A stretch of 16,984 nucleotides of DNA from Spirochaetaceae bacterium (GCA_031272345.1 JAISTZ010000067.1:1-16984); one strand, 5' to 3'; shown: positions 5,376 through 13,554, numbered from the stretch's first letter. Program-made: numbers and translations. Notes: generated by a model from the letters alone, not told the origin.

Positions 5376-6218
5376 TTAGAGTGATTTCCAGGCGGAAAGA
5401 AATTCCAGCATGAACTGCTGGATGTCCGAGAACCATTTTTTTTGGAAGGCCGCGGCCCCCTTGCCGATGAACCGGTAGTGCCAGCACTCCCACCGGTAGC
5501 CCGTAACGTCCTCGTAGCCCTCGGGGAACGACAAGGACCAGCCGTACTCCCCCGCGTGGGCAAGGAGCCACCGGCCCGCCTTTGTGTGGGCAAACTCATC
5601 GGTGATGGAGCCGAAGTCCACCACCGTGCCGAGCTGGTGCTGGCTCTTTCCGGGTTGGGCGGACTCCCGGTCGGCAACCTCCTTGCCGGATTGGCGCACG
5701 TTCCGCCCGTAGACCTCCACCTGGTACTCGTAGCTGCGGTAGGTGGAACTCGCCGTCAGGGAGACCCCGTCCTTTTGGGCAGCCAGGGCCATCTCCCGGA
5801 GGGCGGCCTCCGCCGGGGCCCGCAGGGACAGGTCGTTCCGGCTGATGCCGTAGGCGTTGTTTTTTACCAGGGGGACCAGGTCGGCCGGGGCGTACCCCTC
5901 CGGGAGGGAATGGTGTTTGTCCACCAGGACGAGGAGGCCCTCCGTGTCGGATGCGAGCACGGAGTCCAACTCCGCAAGAAATTCCGCCGGGTTTCCAATC
6001 ACGGTTCCATTCCGGCCGCGGGGGGGAAGGCGGGCAAGGGCCGGTTGCTGCTTCTCCTCCCCGGCGGGCGGGCCGGCGGGGGGGGGCTGATTCCGTGATG
6101 GACCGGCGGCGGGGGGCAGCGGGGCTTCTTCCGCAAGGGCCCCTCCCCCGTGTTTTGCCCGGCAGGAGGATAGGACGAGAATAATCATCACAAAACATAC
6201 AACGGGCCGCATGGTCAT
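5376..6218 (-). CDS. VanY-family D-alanyl-D-alanine carboxypeptidase, predicted lipoprotein
   Basis: Zinc peptidase that trims the terminal D-Ala of peptidoglycan stem peptides, acting outside the inner membrane. The 280-residue protein starts with a short hydrophobic signal ending LVLSSC (Cys19), a relaxed lipobox as in spirochaete lipoproteins. A Pro/Gly/Ala-rich linker (about 24-68) follows, then the VanY domain (about 95-255). Zn ligands and catalytic residues are visible: STYRSYEYQ, SQHQLGTVVDF (His194, Asp201) and WECWHYRF (Glu244, His247). Family members remodel the cell wall and some give vancomycin tolerance; no resistance genes are nearby. Two starts are possible: ATG at 6218 (used here) and ATG at 6212. 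The second fits better with a predicted -10 box at 6222-6217. Divergent from fliQ; upstream of the chemoreceptor gene. Confidence 0.88.
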   Translation of the reverse strand: MTMRPVVCFVMIILVLSSCRAKHGGGALAEEAPLPPAAGPSRNQPPPAGPPAGEEKQQPALARLPPRGRNGTVIGNPAEFLAELDSVLASDTEGLLVLVDKHHSLPEGYAPADLVPLVKNNAYGISRNDLSLRAPAEAALREMALAAQKDGVSLTASSTYRSYEYQVEVYGRNVRQSGKEVADRESAQPGKSQHQLGTVVDFGSITDEFAHTKAGRWLLAHAGEYGWSLSFPEGYEDVTGYRWECWHYRFIGKGAAAFQKKWFSDIQQFMLEFLSAWKSL

Positions 6219-6244
6219 TGTAAAATATCCGATTTTCCTTGCAA
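6217..6244 (-). promoter_or_regulatory. Promoter of the vanY-like gene, sharing its -35 box with the fliQ promoter
   Basis: On the minus strand, TTGCAA (6244-6239) is followed by a 16-base spacer and TACAAT (6222-6217), which is five of six to consensus. The predicted transcript would begin at or next to the ATG at 6212, giving a leaderless mRNA. TTGCAA is its own reverse complement and also serves as -35 for the opposite promoter. Confidence 0.45.
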
Positions 6245-6267
6245 AAGCAATTGTTTTATGATAAAGT
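6239..6267 (+). promoter_or_regulatory. Promoter of the fliQ-fliR-flhB-flhA-flhF-flhG run
   Basis: TTGCAA (6239-6244), a 17-base spacer, and TAAAGT (6262-6267), with expected transcript start near 6274 and a leader of about 20 bases carrying TGGAGGGG. The -35 lies in a dyad TTGC-AAAA-GCAA (6239-6250) that could bind a regulator controlling both directions. No clear sigma28-type (TAAA...GCCGATAA) element was seen. Confidence 0.5.
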
Positions 6268-6293
6268 AGACGGTCACTGTGTGGAGGGGTCCC

Positions 6294-6563
6294 ATGGGTC
6301 TAACGGATGTAGTCAATTTGCTCCAGCGGGGGGTGCAGGAGATTCTGCTCCTGGTGTCCCCCATCGTGCTTTCCGCCCTGGCGGTGGGTCTGGTGGTGTC
6401 GATTCTCCAGGCCACCACGTCGATTCAGGAGCAGACGCTCACCTTTGTTCCCAAGTTATTCGTCATTCTCATCATGCTGGCCTTTTTGGGGGCCTGGATG
6501 TTCTCGTCACTCCGGGGGTACACGATAAACCTGTTCGAGATGATCCCCGCCGTGTCCCGGTAG
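6294..6563 (+). CDS. fliQ: Flagellar export gate protein FliQ
   Basis: Small inner-membrane subunit of the FliP-FliQ-FliR export channel in the flagellar basal body. The product is 89 residues, the normal FliQ length, with two hydrophobic hairpin segments (about 16-37 and 52-75). The conserved central part (SILQATTSIQEQTLTFVPKL) is clear. ATG at 6294 is preferred over the in-frame GTG at 6279 because TGGAGGGG (6282-6289) lies just before it and homology begins there. It is the first gene of the run. fliP, normally immediately upstream in spirochaete flagellar operons, is absent and replaced by a divergent gene. Confidence 0.95.
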   Translation: MGLTDVVNLLQRGVQEILLLVSPIVLSALAVGLVVSILQATTSIQEQTLTFVPKLFVILIMLAFLGAWMFSSLRGYTINLFEMIPAVSR

Positions 6564-6572
6564 GAGACGCGG

Positions 6573-7373
6573 GTGGGGGACATACTTGGGAACGCATCAG
6601 TCTTTCTCCTCATCCTTGCCCGGTGCCTGGCGATGATTCTGGTGCTGCCGCTTTTTTCGTCCAGAGCCCTCCCCAGGGGCACAATAATGGCGCTGGCGTT
6701 TTTCCTCTCCTTCCTCATGTTCCCCGCGGCGGCGGCGAGCGGGTTCAACGCAGCCTACGGCAGGCTGGCCTTCTTCAACCTGGCCTACCTCGTCACCCTC
6801 CTGGGGGAGGCCCTCATCGGGGTGATTCTGGGGTTCTACGTGTCGATTATCTTCGGGGCATTCAGCACCGCCGGGCAGTTCTTCTCGTTCCAGACCGGGC
6901 TGGGGGCTTCGGAGGTGTACGACGCCCTCTCCCAGGTGTCCAATCCCGTGTTGGGCCAGTTCCTGAACCTGATGGCCATGCTCCTCTTCCTGCGCACCGG
7001 GGGATTCCAGAAGATCTTCCTGGACGCCCTCCTCCGCAGCTACCAGAGCCTGAACGCGGCGCAACTCGTCACCGCAAACCAGGTGTTCTACCGGTTCCTC
7101 CTTTCAGGACTTTCGCGTCTGTTTTTTGACGCCTTCATGCTGGCCCTGCCCGTGTCGGGGACCCTCTTTTTGGTGTCCGTCAGCATGGGACTCATCACCA
7201 AGGCCGCCCCCCAGATGAATCTGCTCTCCGAGGGTCTCCCCCTCACGATTCTCGTCACCTTCTTTGTGATTTGGAATCTCCTGCCGGGGATGTGCAACTT
7301 CTTCATCACGGTCTTCGACCAGGGCCTGGGGCGGCTCCAGCAGCTCTTCATTTCCACCGGAGGCATCCCGTGA
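6573..7373 (+). CDS. fliR: Flagellar export gate protein FliR
   Basis: Polytopic inner-membrane component of the FliPQR export channel. It is 266 residues, a normal length, almost entirely hydrophobic with about six membrane segments. Family-typical stretches include ARCLAMILVLPLFSSRALPR near the N-terminus, LGEALIGVILGFYVSIIFGA in the middle, and GLITKAAPQMNLLSEGLPLT near the C-terminus. The start is GTG at 6573, with AGGAG (6562-6566) overlapping the fliQ stop, so translation is probably coupled. Its stop overlaps the flhB start (GTGA). Confidence 0.95.
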   Translation: MGDILGNASVFLLILARCLAMILVLPLFSSRALPRGTIMALAFFLSFLMFPAAAASGFNAAYGRLAFFNLAYLVTLLGEALIGVILGFYVSIIFGAFSTAGQFFSFQTGLGASEVYDALSQVSNPVLGQFLNLMAMLLFLRTGGFQKIFLDALLRSYQSLNAAQLVTANQVFYRFLLSGLSRLFFDAFMLALPVSGTLFLVSVSMGLITKAAPQMNLLSEGLPLTILVTFFVIWNLLPGMCNFFITVFDQGLGRLQQLFISTGGIP

Positions 7374-8482
7374 ACGCGGAGCTTGCTGTGTTCTGGGGGG
7401 TCCATCTGCAATGGTTTGCGGCGGAGGACGAGGGGCGCACCGAGGAGCCCACGGAGTTCAAGCTCCGCAAGGCCCGTGAGGAAGGGCGGATTCCCAAGAG
7501 TCAGGAGCTCGCCGGAGCTCTGATTCTGCTCTTCCCGGTGATTGTGCTGGCCATGATGGCCCCGTCGATCCTCCGGGACTGCGTGGACCTGTTCCGGTAT
7601 TATTTTGAACGGAGCGCAGCCGCCAAAGTCACGGACACGGGAATCGCCCAGGGGTTTTTCTACTACTTCGTAAAGATGATTCTGCCGGTGGTGATTGCGG
7701 CGGTGGTGAGCGCCATAGCGGCCAATCTGATTCAGACCAGGGGATTCCTCTTCACCACAAAGCCCATCACGCCGGATTTTTCCAGGATAATCCCCAACTT
7801 CCCCAGGTACTTTGCCAGGTCACTCTTCTCCTTCGAGGGGGCCTTCAACCTGCTCAAGTCCCTGGCAAAGGTGGCGGTCACCCTTGGGGCGGCCTACGTG
7901 ATTCTCCGGGGGGACTGGGAGCGGCTCCTCTCCCTTTCCACGACGGGCCTGTGGAACGGGGTGTCCCACGTGGCGGGCATGACGGCCCGGCTCCTCATCA
8001 CCGCGGCGGTGATTTTTTTGGCCATTTCGATCCCCGACTACATCGTCCAGCGGCGGCAGTTCATGGAGTCCATGAAGATGACCAAACAGGAGGTAAAGGA
8101 CGAATACAAGGAATTGGAGGGGGACCCCTTCACCAAGCGCAGGATCCGGCAGTCCGTGCGGGAGCTTATGTCCCGGAACATGCCCCAGAATGTCGCCCAA
8201 TCCGACGTGGTGATTACGAACCCCACCCACTTCGCGGTGGCCCTGAAGTTTGACCAGCGCACCATGCCCGCCCCCCAGGTGATGGCCAAGGGCCAGGACG
8301 CCGCGGCCTTGCGCATAAAGGAGATAGCCCGGCAGAACAACATCCCCATAGAGGAGAACAAGCCCCTTGCCCGGGCGCTCTATGCGGAGCTTGATGTGGG
8401 GGATTTTATCCCCGAGAAATACTTTACCATACTATCAATTATTTTCGGAAAGATATATAATCTTAAAGGAAGAACGGCCTAG
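7370..8482 (+). CDS. flhB: Flagellar export switch protein FlhB
   Basis: Export-gate protein that switches substrate class from rod/hook to filament after self-cleavage. It is 370 residues. A short N-terminal extension (NAELAVFWGVHLQWFAAED) precedes the conserved EEPTEFKLRKAREEGRIPKS. Four hydrophobic segments follow, then the linker KQEVKDEYKELEGDP and the cytoplasmic domain with the autocleavage motif NPTH (Asn284-Pro285). Start GTG at 7370 overlaps the fliR stop (GTGA) and has GGAGG at 7359-7363. The long upstream extension of this frame is antisense-like padding inside fliR. The gene ends in a 16-base perfect palindrome (8473-8488). Confidence 0.95.
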   Translation: MNAELAVFWGVHLQWFAAEDEGRTEEPTEFKLRKAREEGRIPKSQELAGALILLFPVIVLAMMAPSILRDCVDLFRYYFERSAAAKVTDTGIAQGFFYYFVKMILPVVIAAVVSAIAANLIQTRGFLFTTKPITPDFSRIIPNFPRYFARSLFSFEGAFNLLKSLAKVAVTLGAAYVILRGDWERLLSLSTTGLWNGVSHVAGMTARLLITAAVIFLAISIPDYIVQRRQFMESMKMTKQEVKDEYKELEGDPFTKRRIRQSVRELMSRNMPQNVAQSDVVITNPTHFAVALKFDQRTMPAPQVMAKGQDAAALRIKEIARQNNIPIEENKPLARALYAELDVGDFIPEKYFTILSIIFGKIYNLKGRTA

Positions 8483-8505
8483 GCCGTTCATCAGGGTGGG
8501 ATTGA

Positions 8506-10584
8506 ATGGCTGATGTTGCCGCACGGCGGAGCATGAATTCGGAGGGTCTCTTTTTGGCAATCGCGGTGGTCGCCATCGTGCTCATGGTGATTATCCCCCT
8601 CCCCACGGTGCTGCTCGACACCCTCATGGCGTCCAACCTGCTCCTTTCCATCCTCATCCTCCTCTTAGCCCTCACCACCCCCAGGGCGATCGACTTTTCC
8701 GCCTTCCCCACGGTGCTCCTGGTGCTGACGGTCTTCGGAATCGGGCTCAACGTGTCCTCCACCAGGCTGATTCTTACCCTGGGCACCAGGTTCAACGGCA
8801 GGATGGTCCGGGCCTTCTCGGACTTCGTGGTGGGCTCCGGGGGCAACCAGGGGCTCGTCATCGGGTTCGTCATGTTCATCATCATCACGGCGGTGCAGGT
8901 CTTCGTGATCACCAAGGGCGCAAAGCGGAGCGCCGAGGTGCAGGCCCGGTTCACCCTGGACGCCATGCCCCTCAAGCAGGCCGCCCTGGAAAACGAATTC
9001 AACACAGGGACCCTCACGGACGAGGAATTCCGCCGCCGCAAAATCGAATTGCAGCAGGAGGTTGACTTCTTCGGCCAGATGGACGGCGCGTCCAACTTCG
9101 TGTCCAACAACGCCAAGCTGGGCATCTTCATCACCGTAATCAACCTGGTGGGGGGCATAATCCTGGGCATGGTTTTGCGGAGGGAGCCCTTCGGCACGGC
9201 GATTCAAACCTACGCGGCCCTCACCATCGGCGACGGGCTCCTGGCCCAGGTGCCCTCCCTCCTGGTGTCCGTGGCGACGGGCATCCTGATCAGCCGCTCC
9301 AACGCCCAGCAGGCCCTGGAAAAAAGCGTGGTCAAGGAATTCACCCAGTCCGCCACGGCCTTCTACGTGGGCGGGGGCACCATGGTCGTCACCGGGGTGC
9401 TTCCGGGCTTCCCCTGGTACATCATGGTTCCCATGGGAATCGCCCTGTTCTACGCGGGCCGCAGGCTGCAAAATCAACAGCGCACAAGGCCCTTCACGGA
9501 GGAGCTGGCCGAAAAAAAGAAAAAACAGGCCGCCGACGCCGGGGCCGTGGCGCCCCTGGACCCCCTGTCCCTGGAAATCGGGTTCGCCCTGATTCCCCTG
9601 GTCGACGCCGACAAGGGGGCGGAGCTCCTGGAGCGGGTGCAGCGGATCAGGCGGGAGGCCGCCGTGGACATGGGGCTCATCGTGCCCAAGGTCAGAATCA
9701 TCGACAACATGCGTCTGGACCCCCTGGAGTACAGCATCAAGATAAAGGGCGTGGAAGTGGGGAAGAGCAGAATCCGCATGGGCTGTTATATGTGCATGAA
9801 CACCGGCGGGGTCATCGAGGAAATCCAGGGCGAAAAAACCACCGAGCCCACCTTCGGGCTTCCGGCCATCTGGATAACCGAGGACCAGCGGGACCGGGCC
9901 GAGCGGGCCGGGTACGCGGTGGTTGACCCGCCCACCATAATCGCCACCCACCTCACCCAAATCATCAAGACCCACGCGGCGGAAATTCTGGGCAGGCAGG
10001 ACGTGCAGACCATCATCGACTCAATTAAGGGCGACTATCCGGCGGTGGTTGACGGGGTGCTCAATGCGGGGCAGAATTCCTTCACCGTTGGGGAGATACA
10101 GAAGGTGCTGCAAGGGCTCCTGCGGGAGCAGGTGTCCATCCGCAACATCGTCGTCATCCTGGAGACTCTGGCGGACTACGCGGGAATCACCCACAAGGCG
10201 GCCCCGCTCATAGAAAAGGTGCGGCAGGCCCTGGGACGGCAAATCTGTCTGCAATACGTTGACGACGAGCAGATTCTCCGGGTGGTCACCGTGTCCCCGG
10301 AGTTCCAGCAGCAGCTCATCGCCGCCAGGGTTGACACGATTGACGGCCCCGGCGCGGCCCTGGACCCGGCCTCCCGCAGGGCGTGGATTTCCGCGGTCGG
10401 CGCCGCCATCGCTGCGGTGAAGGACAGGGGCATCGTGCCGGTGATTCTGTGCCCGGAGGAGCTGCGGGCAATTGTGCGCAATTCAATCGAGCGGGATCTG
10501 CCGGGGATCGTGGTCCTCTCCATCCCGGAAATTCCAAGCGACATAAAAATCGAATCCCTGGGGGAGATAAAAGGTGCCCAGTAG
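8506..10584 (+). CDS. flhA: Flagellar export gate protein FlhA
   Basis: The largest export-gate protein; its cytoplasmic ring docks chaperone-substrate complexes and helps use the proton-motive force. It is 692 residues, normal for the family. The membrane half (about 15-330) contains the FHIPEP-family core: PLPTVLLDTLMASNLLLSIL, the conserved loop DAMPLKQAALENEFNTG and FGQMDGASNFVSNNAKLG, and GDGLLAQVPSLLVSVATGIL. The cytoplasmic half includes the signature region IDNMRLDPLEYSIKIKG, LGRQDVQTIID, LLREQVSIRNIVVILE and ALGRQICLQYVDDEQI. A CxxC pair (Cys427, Cys430) follows the signature region. ATG at 8506 has only a weak GGTGGGA upstream. Its stop lies inside the flhF start region (eleven-base overlap). 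Confidence 0.96.
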   Translation: MADVAARRSMNSEGLFLAIAVVAIVLMVIIPLPTVLLDTLMASNLLLSILILLLALTTPRAIDFSAFPTVLLVLTVFGIGLNVSSTRLILTLGTRFNGRMVRAFSDFVVGSGGNQGLVIGFVMFIIITAVQVFVITKGAKRSAEVQARFTLDAMPLKQAALENEFNTGTLTDEEFRRRKIELQQEVDFFGQMDGASNFVSNNAKLGIFITVINLVGGIILGMVLRREPFGTAIQTYAALTIGDGLLAQVPSLLVSVATGILISRSNAQQALEKSVVKEFTQSATAFYVGGGTMVVTGVLPGFPWYIMVPMGIALFYAGRRLQNQQRTRPFTEELAEKKKKQAADAGAVAPLDPLSLEIGFALIPLVDADKGAELLERVQRIRREAAVDMGLIVPKVRIIDNMRLDPLEYSIKIKGVEVGKSRIRMGCYMCMNTGGVIEEIQGEKTTEPTFGLPAIWITEDQRDRAERAGYAVVDPPTIIATHLTQIIKTHAAEILGRQDVQTIIDSIKGDYPAVVDGVLNAGQNSFTVGEIQKVLQGLLREQVSIRNIVVILETLADYAGITHKAAPLIEKVRQALGRQICLQYVDDEQILRVVTVSPEFQQQLIAARVDTIDGPGAALDPASRRAWISAVGAAIAAVKDRGIVPVILCPEELRAIVRNSIERDLPGIVVLSIPEIPSDIKIESLGEIKGAQ

Positions 10585-11809
10585 ACCCATCACCGCCCTG
10601 GACGCCGGAGGGGACCGGCTGGCCGGGGGGGAACAGAAACTGCAAAAAATCCGCGGCCAGGACCTGGGCGCATGTGTGGAGTCCCTCAGAAGCAGGTACG
10701 GCGAGCAGGGGTTCAAAATTCTGAACCACGCGGAGGTGTACAGCGAGGGGCTCTTCAACCGCCTGTGGGGGAACAAGGAGATGGAGGTGCAATACGTCGT
10801 CCTGCAAAAACCCCTGTCCTTCGAGGCGGAAAAGCAAAAAATTCTGAACATAACCGGCAAGACCGCTGTCCCCTTTGCGGAGCTTGATAAAAAACTCGGC
10901 GCCTATGGGGAACTCCTCAATTCAATCCTGGAAAAGATAGCCCCCGGGGACGGGTCCCATCCGGCGATCACCAAAATCGAGGGGATTCTCGAAAAAAACG
11001 AATTCACCGGCGGGTTCATCAAAAAAATCTCCCAGCGGCTCAAGAAGGAGCTCCCCCTGGGGGACCTTGAGGACGAGGCCCTGGTGCACAGGACCGTCCT
11101 CGACTGGATCGGCGCGGAAATCCGCATAAAACAGCCCCCGGCAATTGCGCGGCCCCCCAGGGTGGTGGTTCTGGTGGGACCCACCGGTGTCGGCAAGACC
11201 ACCACCATCGTCAAACTGGCGGCAAAATACCGGATCCAGGAGAATTCCGGCGACTATAAGCCCCTGGTGCGCATTGCCACGGTGGACAGTTTCAGGATCG
11301 CGGCCTTTGAGCAACTGGAAAAACAGGCCGACATCCTGGGCTTTCCGGTCCACAAGGCCGAAACCCCGGGGGACATCCCCCAGATTCTCGCCATGGACGA
11401 GGGCCGTCTGGATGCGCTCTTCATCGACACCATCGGGTGCAGTCCCACGGACTACGAGGGAATCGCCGCCATGCGTTCCCTCATCAACATCCCCCACATC
11501 ACCCCGGAAACCTACCTCACCGTGTCGGCCTCCACCAAGGCGAGTGATCTGCGGATGATTTTAAAAAACTATGAGTCCTTTGACTACAAGGCGGTCATCG
11601 TAACCAAGCTCGACGAAACAAGCCGGCCCGGAAACATCATCAGTGTGCTTTCCGAGCGGAACGTGCCCGTCGCCTTTGTCACCACAGGGCAGAAGCCAAA
11701 GCAAATAGAGGACCCGTCACCTATAACGTTTTTACGAAAACTAGCCGATTTTAATATAGGGAGAGAATACTTCGACGATTCGGCGCCACCGGTTCCAGGG
11801 GGAACCTAA
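10574..11809 (+). CDS. flhF: Flagellar SRP-like GTPase FlhF
   Basis: SRP-type GTPase that, with FlhG, sets where and how many flagella form; in spirochaetes it is linked to placement near the cell ends. It is 411 residues: a variable N-terminal part (about 1-100), a helical N domain and a G domain from about 195. G1 is GPTGVGKTTT (from residue 202), followed by ATVDSFRIAAFEQLEKQADI, then G3 as DTIGCSPTD, and G4 TKLDETSRPGNI. The usual DTAGR/DTPGR of G3 reads DTIGC, which removes a conserved Arg position. The start is GTG at 10574 with GGAG seven bases upstream, inside the end of flhA. Confidence 0.93.
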   Translation: MPSRPITALDAGGDRLAGGEQKLQKIRGQDLGACVESLRSRYGEQGFKILNHAEVYSEGLFNRLWGNKEMEVQYVVLQKPLSFEAEKQKILNITGKTAVPFAELDKKLGAYGELLNSILEKIAPGDGSHPAITKIEGILEKNEFTGGFIKKISQRLKKELPLGDLEDEALVHRTVLDWIGAEIRIKQPPAIARPPRVVVLVGPTGVGKTTTIVKLAAKYRIQENSGDYKPLVRIATVDSFRIAAFEQLEKQADILGFPVHKAETPGDIPQILAMDEGRLDALFIDTIGCSPTDYEGIAAMRSLINIPHITPETYLTVSASTKASDLRMILKNYESFDYKAVIVTKLDETSRPGNIISVLSERNVPVAFVTTGQKPKQIEDPSPITFLRKLADFNIGREYFDDSAPPVPGGT

Positions 11810-11827
11810 GCCATGGGAGAGTATGTG

Positions 11828-12745
11828 ATGGATGATCAGGCACAGGAACTGCGGGAGTTGATGTCCCAAAGACGGGCCAGCGGCTCCGCCGGTTCGAGTT
11901 ATATTATGAAGCGGCCGGATTTCCGGTCGAGCGAGAAGGCGGGGCACAAGACCAGGGTTATTGCGATAACGAGCGGCAAGGGCGGGGTGGGAAAGTCAAA
12001 CATCGCGGTGAACATGGCGATAGGCTACGCCGAAACGGGCAAAAAGGTCCTGCTGATTGACGGCGACCTGGGCATGGCGAATGTGAATGTGCTGTTGAAT
12101 ATCGTGCCCAAGTACAACCTCATGCACGTGATCACCCAGCAAAAAAAAATGCACGAGATTATCGTGGACACGGAATTCGGGTTCAAGTTTATCGCCGGGG
12201 CGAATGGGTTTTCCCGAATCGCCAACCTGGACGAGGAGGAGCTCCAATACTTCGCCAATGAATTCAGCACCATCGGCAACACGGACATCATCATCATCGA
12301 CACGGGCGCAGGGATCGCCAGGAACGTGCTCCAGTTCATCGCCGCCGCGGACGATGTGTTCGTGGTAACGACTCCGGAGCCCACGGCAATTACCGACGCC
12401 TACGGCATCATCAAGATAATCACCACGGAGCTGCTCAACAAGGACATCAACCTCAAATTGCTGGTGAACCGGGTGCGCTCAGCCGACGAGGGCAAGCGCA
12501 TTTCCGACAGAATCATCACCATCGTGGCCCAGTTCCTGAACTACCGGGTTGACTACATCGGCTACGTGTACGACGACCCCGCGGTCTCCGCGTCGGTCAT
12601 CCGGCAGAAGCCCTTCATCGTGGTGAGTCCCTCCTCAAAGCCCGCCATGTGTCTCAAGCACATCATCGGGCGCATCGAGAAGACCGAGGTGGACCCCTCG
12701 GCGGCGGGGGTCACCCGGTTCCTGTCGAAATTCCTGGGGAAATAG
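11828..12745 (+). CDS. flhG: MinD-like ATPase FlhG (FleN/YlxH)
   Basis: P-loop ATPase of the MinD/ParA class that limits flagellar number and stimulates FlhF GTPase. It is 305 residues from ATG 11828. The N-terminal DQAQELRELM matches the DQAxxLR motif that in studied FlhG activates FlhF. A deviant Walker A (SGKGGVGKSNIAVNMA, residues 49-64), switch region LLIDGDLGMANVNVLLNI, and Walker B IIIIDTGAGI follow. The C-terminal part should carry the membrane-targeting helix, but none is obvious. ATG at 11813 in the same frame is possible (GGGGG upstream). 11828 is preferred because GGGAGAG precedes it and the DQA motif starts right after it. Confidence 0.93.
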   Translation: MDDQAQELRELMSQRRASGSAGSSYIMKRPDFRSSEKAGHKTRVIAITSGKGGVGKSNIAVNMAIGYAETGKKVLLIDGDLGMANVNVLLNIVPKYNLMHVITQQKKMHEIIVDTEFGFKFIAGANGFSRIANLDEEELQYFANEFSTIGNTDIIIIDTGAGIARNVLQFIAAADDVFVVTTPEPTAITDAYGIIKIITTELLNKDINLKLLVNRVRSADEGKRISDRIITIVAQFLNYRVDYIGYVYDDPAVSASVIRQKPFIVVSPSSKPAMCLKHIIGRIEKTEVDPSAAGVTRFLSKFLGK

Positions 12746-12754
12746 GCCCCGCCC

Positions 12755-13519
12755 ATGCAGCTGGGTGTCGTAACCTATCTTATCGTGTGCCCCCTGGTGT
12801 TTTGCGCCGGGCTTGTTGACGCCGCCGCGGGCGGGGGCGGAATCATCTCCCTGCAAGCCTACATCCTGGCGGGGGTCCCCATGCACTTTGCCCTGGGAAC
12901 CAACAAGCTCTCCTCGGTGGCGGGCACCACCATCGCGGCGGCCCGGTACTACCGGAACAAGCTCGTGGACTTCGGGGTCTGTGTTCCCTCCGTCGCCGCG
13001 GCCCTCGCCGGGTCCGCCCTGGGCACGTCCCTCACCCTCCTTATTGACGAAAACATCCTGAAGCGGCTCCTCCTCTTTGTGATTCCCCTTACGGCGTTCT
13101 ATGTGTTCAAAAACAAGAATCTCTCCGGGGACGCCGCGCCCCCGCTCAGGAAGCGGCAGATTCTGTACGCGGCGCTCATTTCCTTTGTTGTGGGGGTGTA
13201 CGACGGGTTCTTCGGCCCCGGCGCGGGGACCTTCTACATCCTCCTCTACACGGGCATCGCAAAGATTCGGCCCGCGGTCGCCTCGGGCACGGCAAAATTC
13301 GTGAACTTCGCGTCCAACTTCGGGGCCCTGGTTGTCTTCCTCCTGAACGGCCGGGTGATTATTCCCCTGGGAATATGCGCCGGGGCATTCGGTATGCTCG
13401 GGGCCTATGCCGGGTCCGGTCTGGTGATTCACCGGGGCGCAAAAATAATCCGGCCCTTCATCCTGGTGGTCCTGGCCCTGCTGTTCGGGAAGATCGTGTA
13501 CGATTTTGCGGCGGGCTGA
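12755..13519 (+). CDS. TauE/SafE-family (DUF81) membrane permease
   Basis: A 254-residue polytopic membrane protein with the internal duplication of TauE/SafE transporters. The first half has AGLVDAAAGGGGIISLQAYI and GTNKLSSVAGTTIAA; the second half has GVYDGFFGPGAGTFYILLY and GTAKFVNFASNFGA. Family members export sulfite, sulfoacetate or other sulfur or organic anions, but the substrate here cannot be read from sequence. ATG at 12755 lies nine bases after the flhG stop with only a weak GGGGAAA upstream. No separate promoter was seen, so it is probably carried on the flagellar transcript. Its link to motility is unclear. In other spirochaetes a flagellar sigma factor gene is often found in this position. 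Confidence 0.88.
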   Translation: MQLGVVTYLIVCPLVFCAGLVDAAAGGGGIISLQAYILAGVPMHFALGTNKLSSVAGTTIAAARYYRNKLVDFGVCVPSVAAALAGSALGTSLTLLIDENILKRLLLFVIPLTAFYVFKNKNLSGDAAPPLRKRQILYAALISFVVGVYDGFFGPGAGTFYILLYTGIAKIRPAVASGTAKFVNFASNFGALVVFLLNGRVIIPLGICAGAFGMLGAYAGSGLVIHRGAKIIRPFILVVLALLFGKIVYDFAAG

Positions 13520-13528
13520 CAGGTTCGC

Positions 13529-13547
13529 GGCGCTTGCCGGCGCCGGC
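13529..13547. other. GC palindromes after the permease gene
   Basis: GGCGC (13529-13533) can pair with GCGCC (13540-13544), overlapping a 12-base palindrome GCCGGCGCCGGC (13536-13547). It could end or stabilise the upstream mRNA, but there is no T-run, so it is only a weak terminator candidate. Confidence 0.25.
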
Positions 13548-13554
13548 GCATGAG

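Noticed and set aside
5276..5677. Upstream extension of the chemoreceptor frame by about 134 codons
   Set aside because: It overlaps the vanY-like gene, encodes Pro/Arg/Ser-rich filler, and the real start at 5275 is followed at once by a transmembrane segment and preceded by GGAG.
8473..8488. Terminator at the end of flhB
   Set aside because: The perfect palindrome can form only a short stem with a small loop and has no T-run; flhA follows after 23 bases and is expected to be cotranscribed.
8665..9975. Long minus-strand open frame (436 codons) opposite flhA
   Set aside because: Shadow of GC-rich codon use in flhA. The product is Gly/His/Glu-rich low-complexity without a recognisable domain, and flhA is unmistakable.
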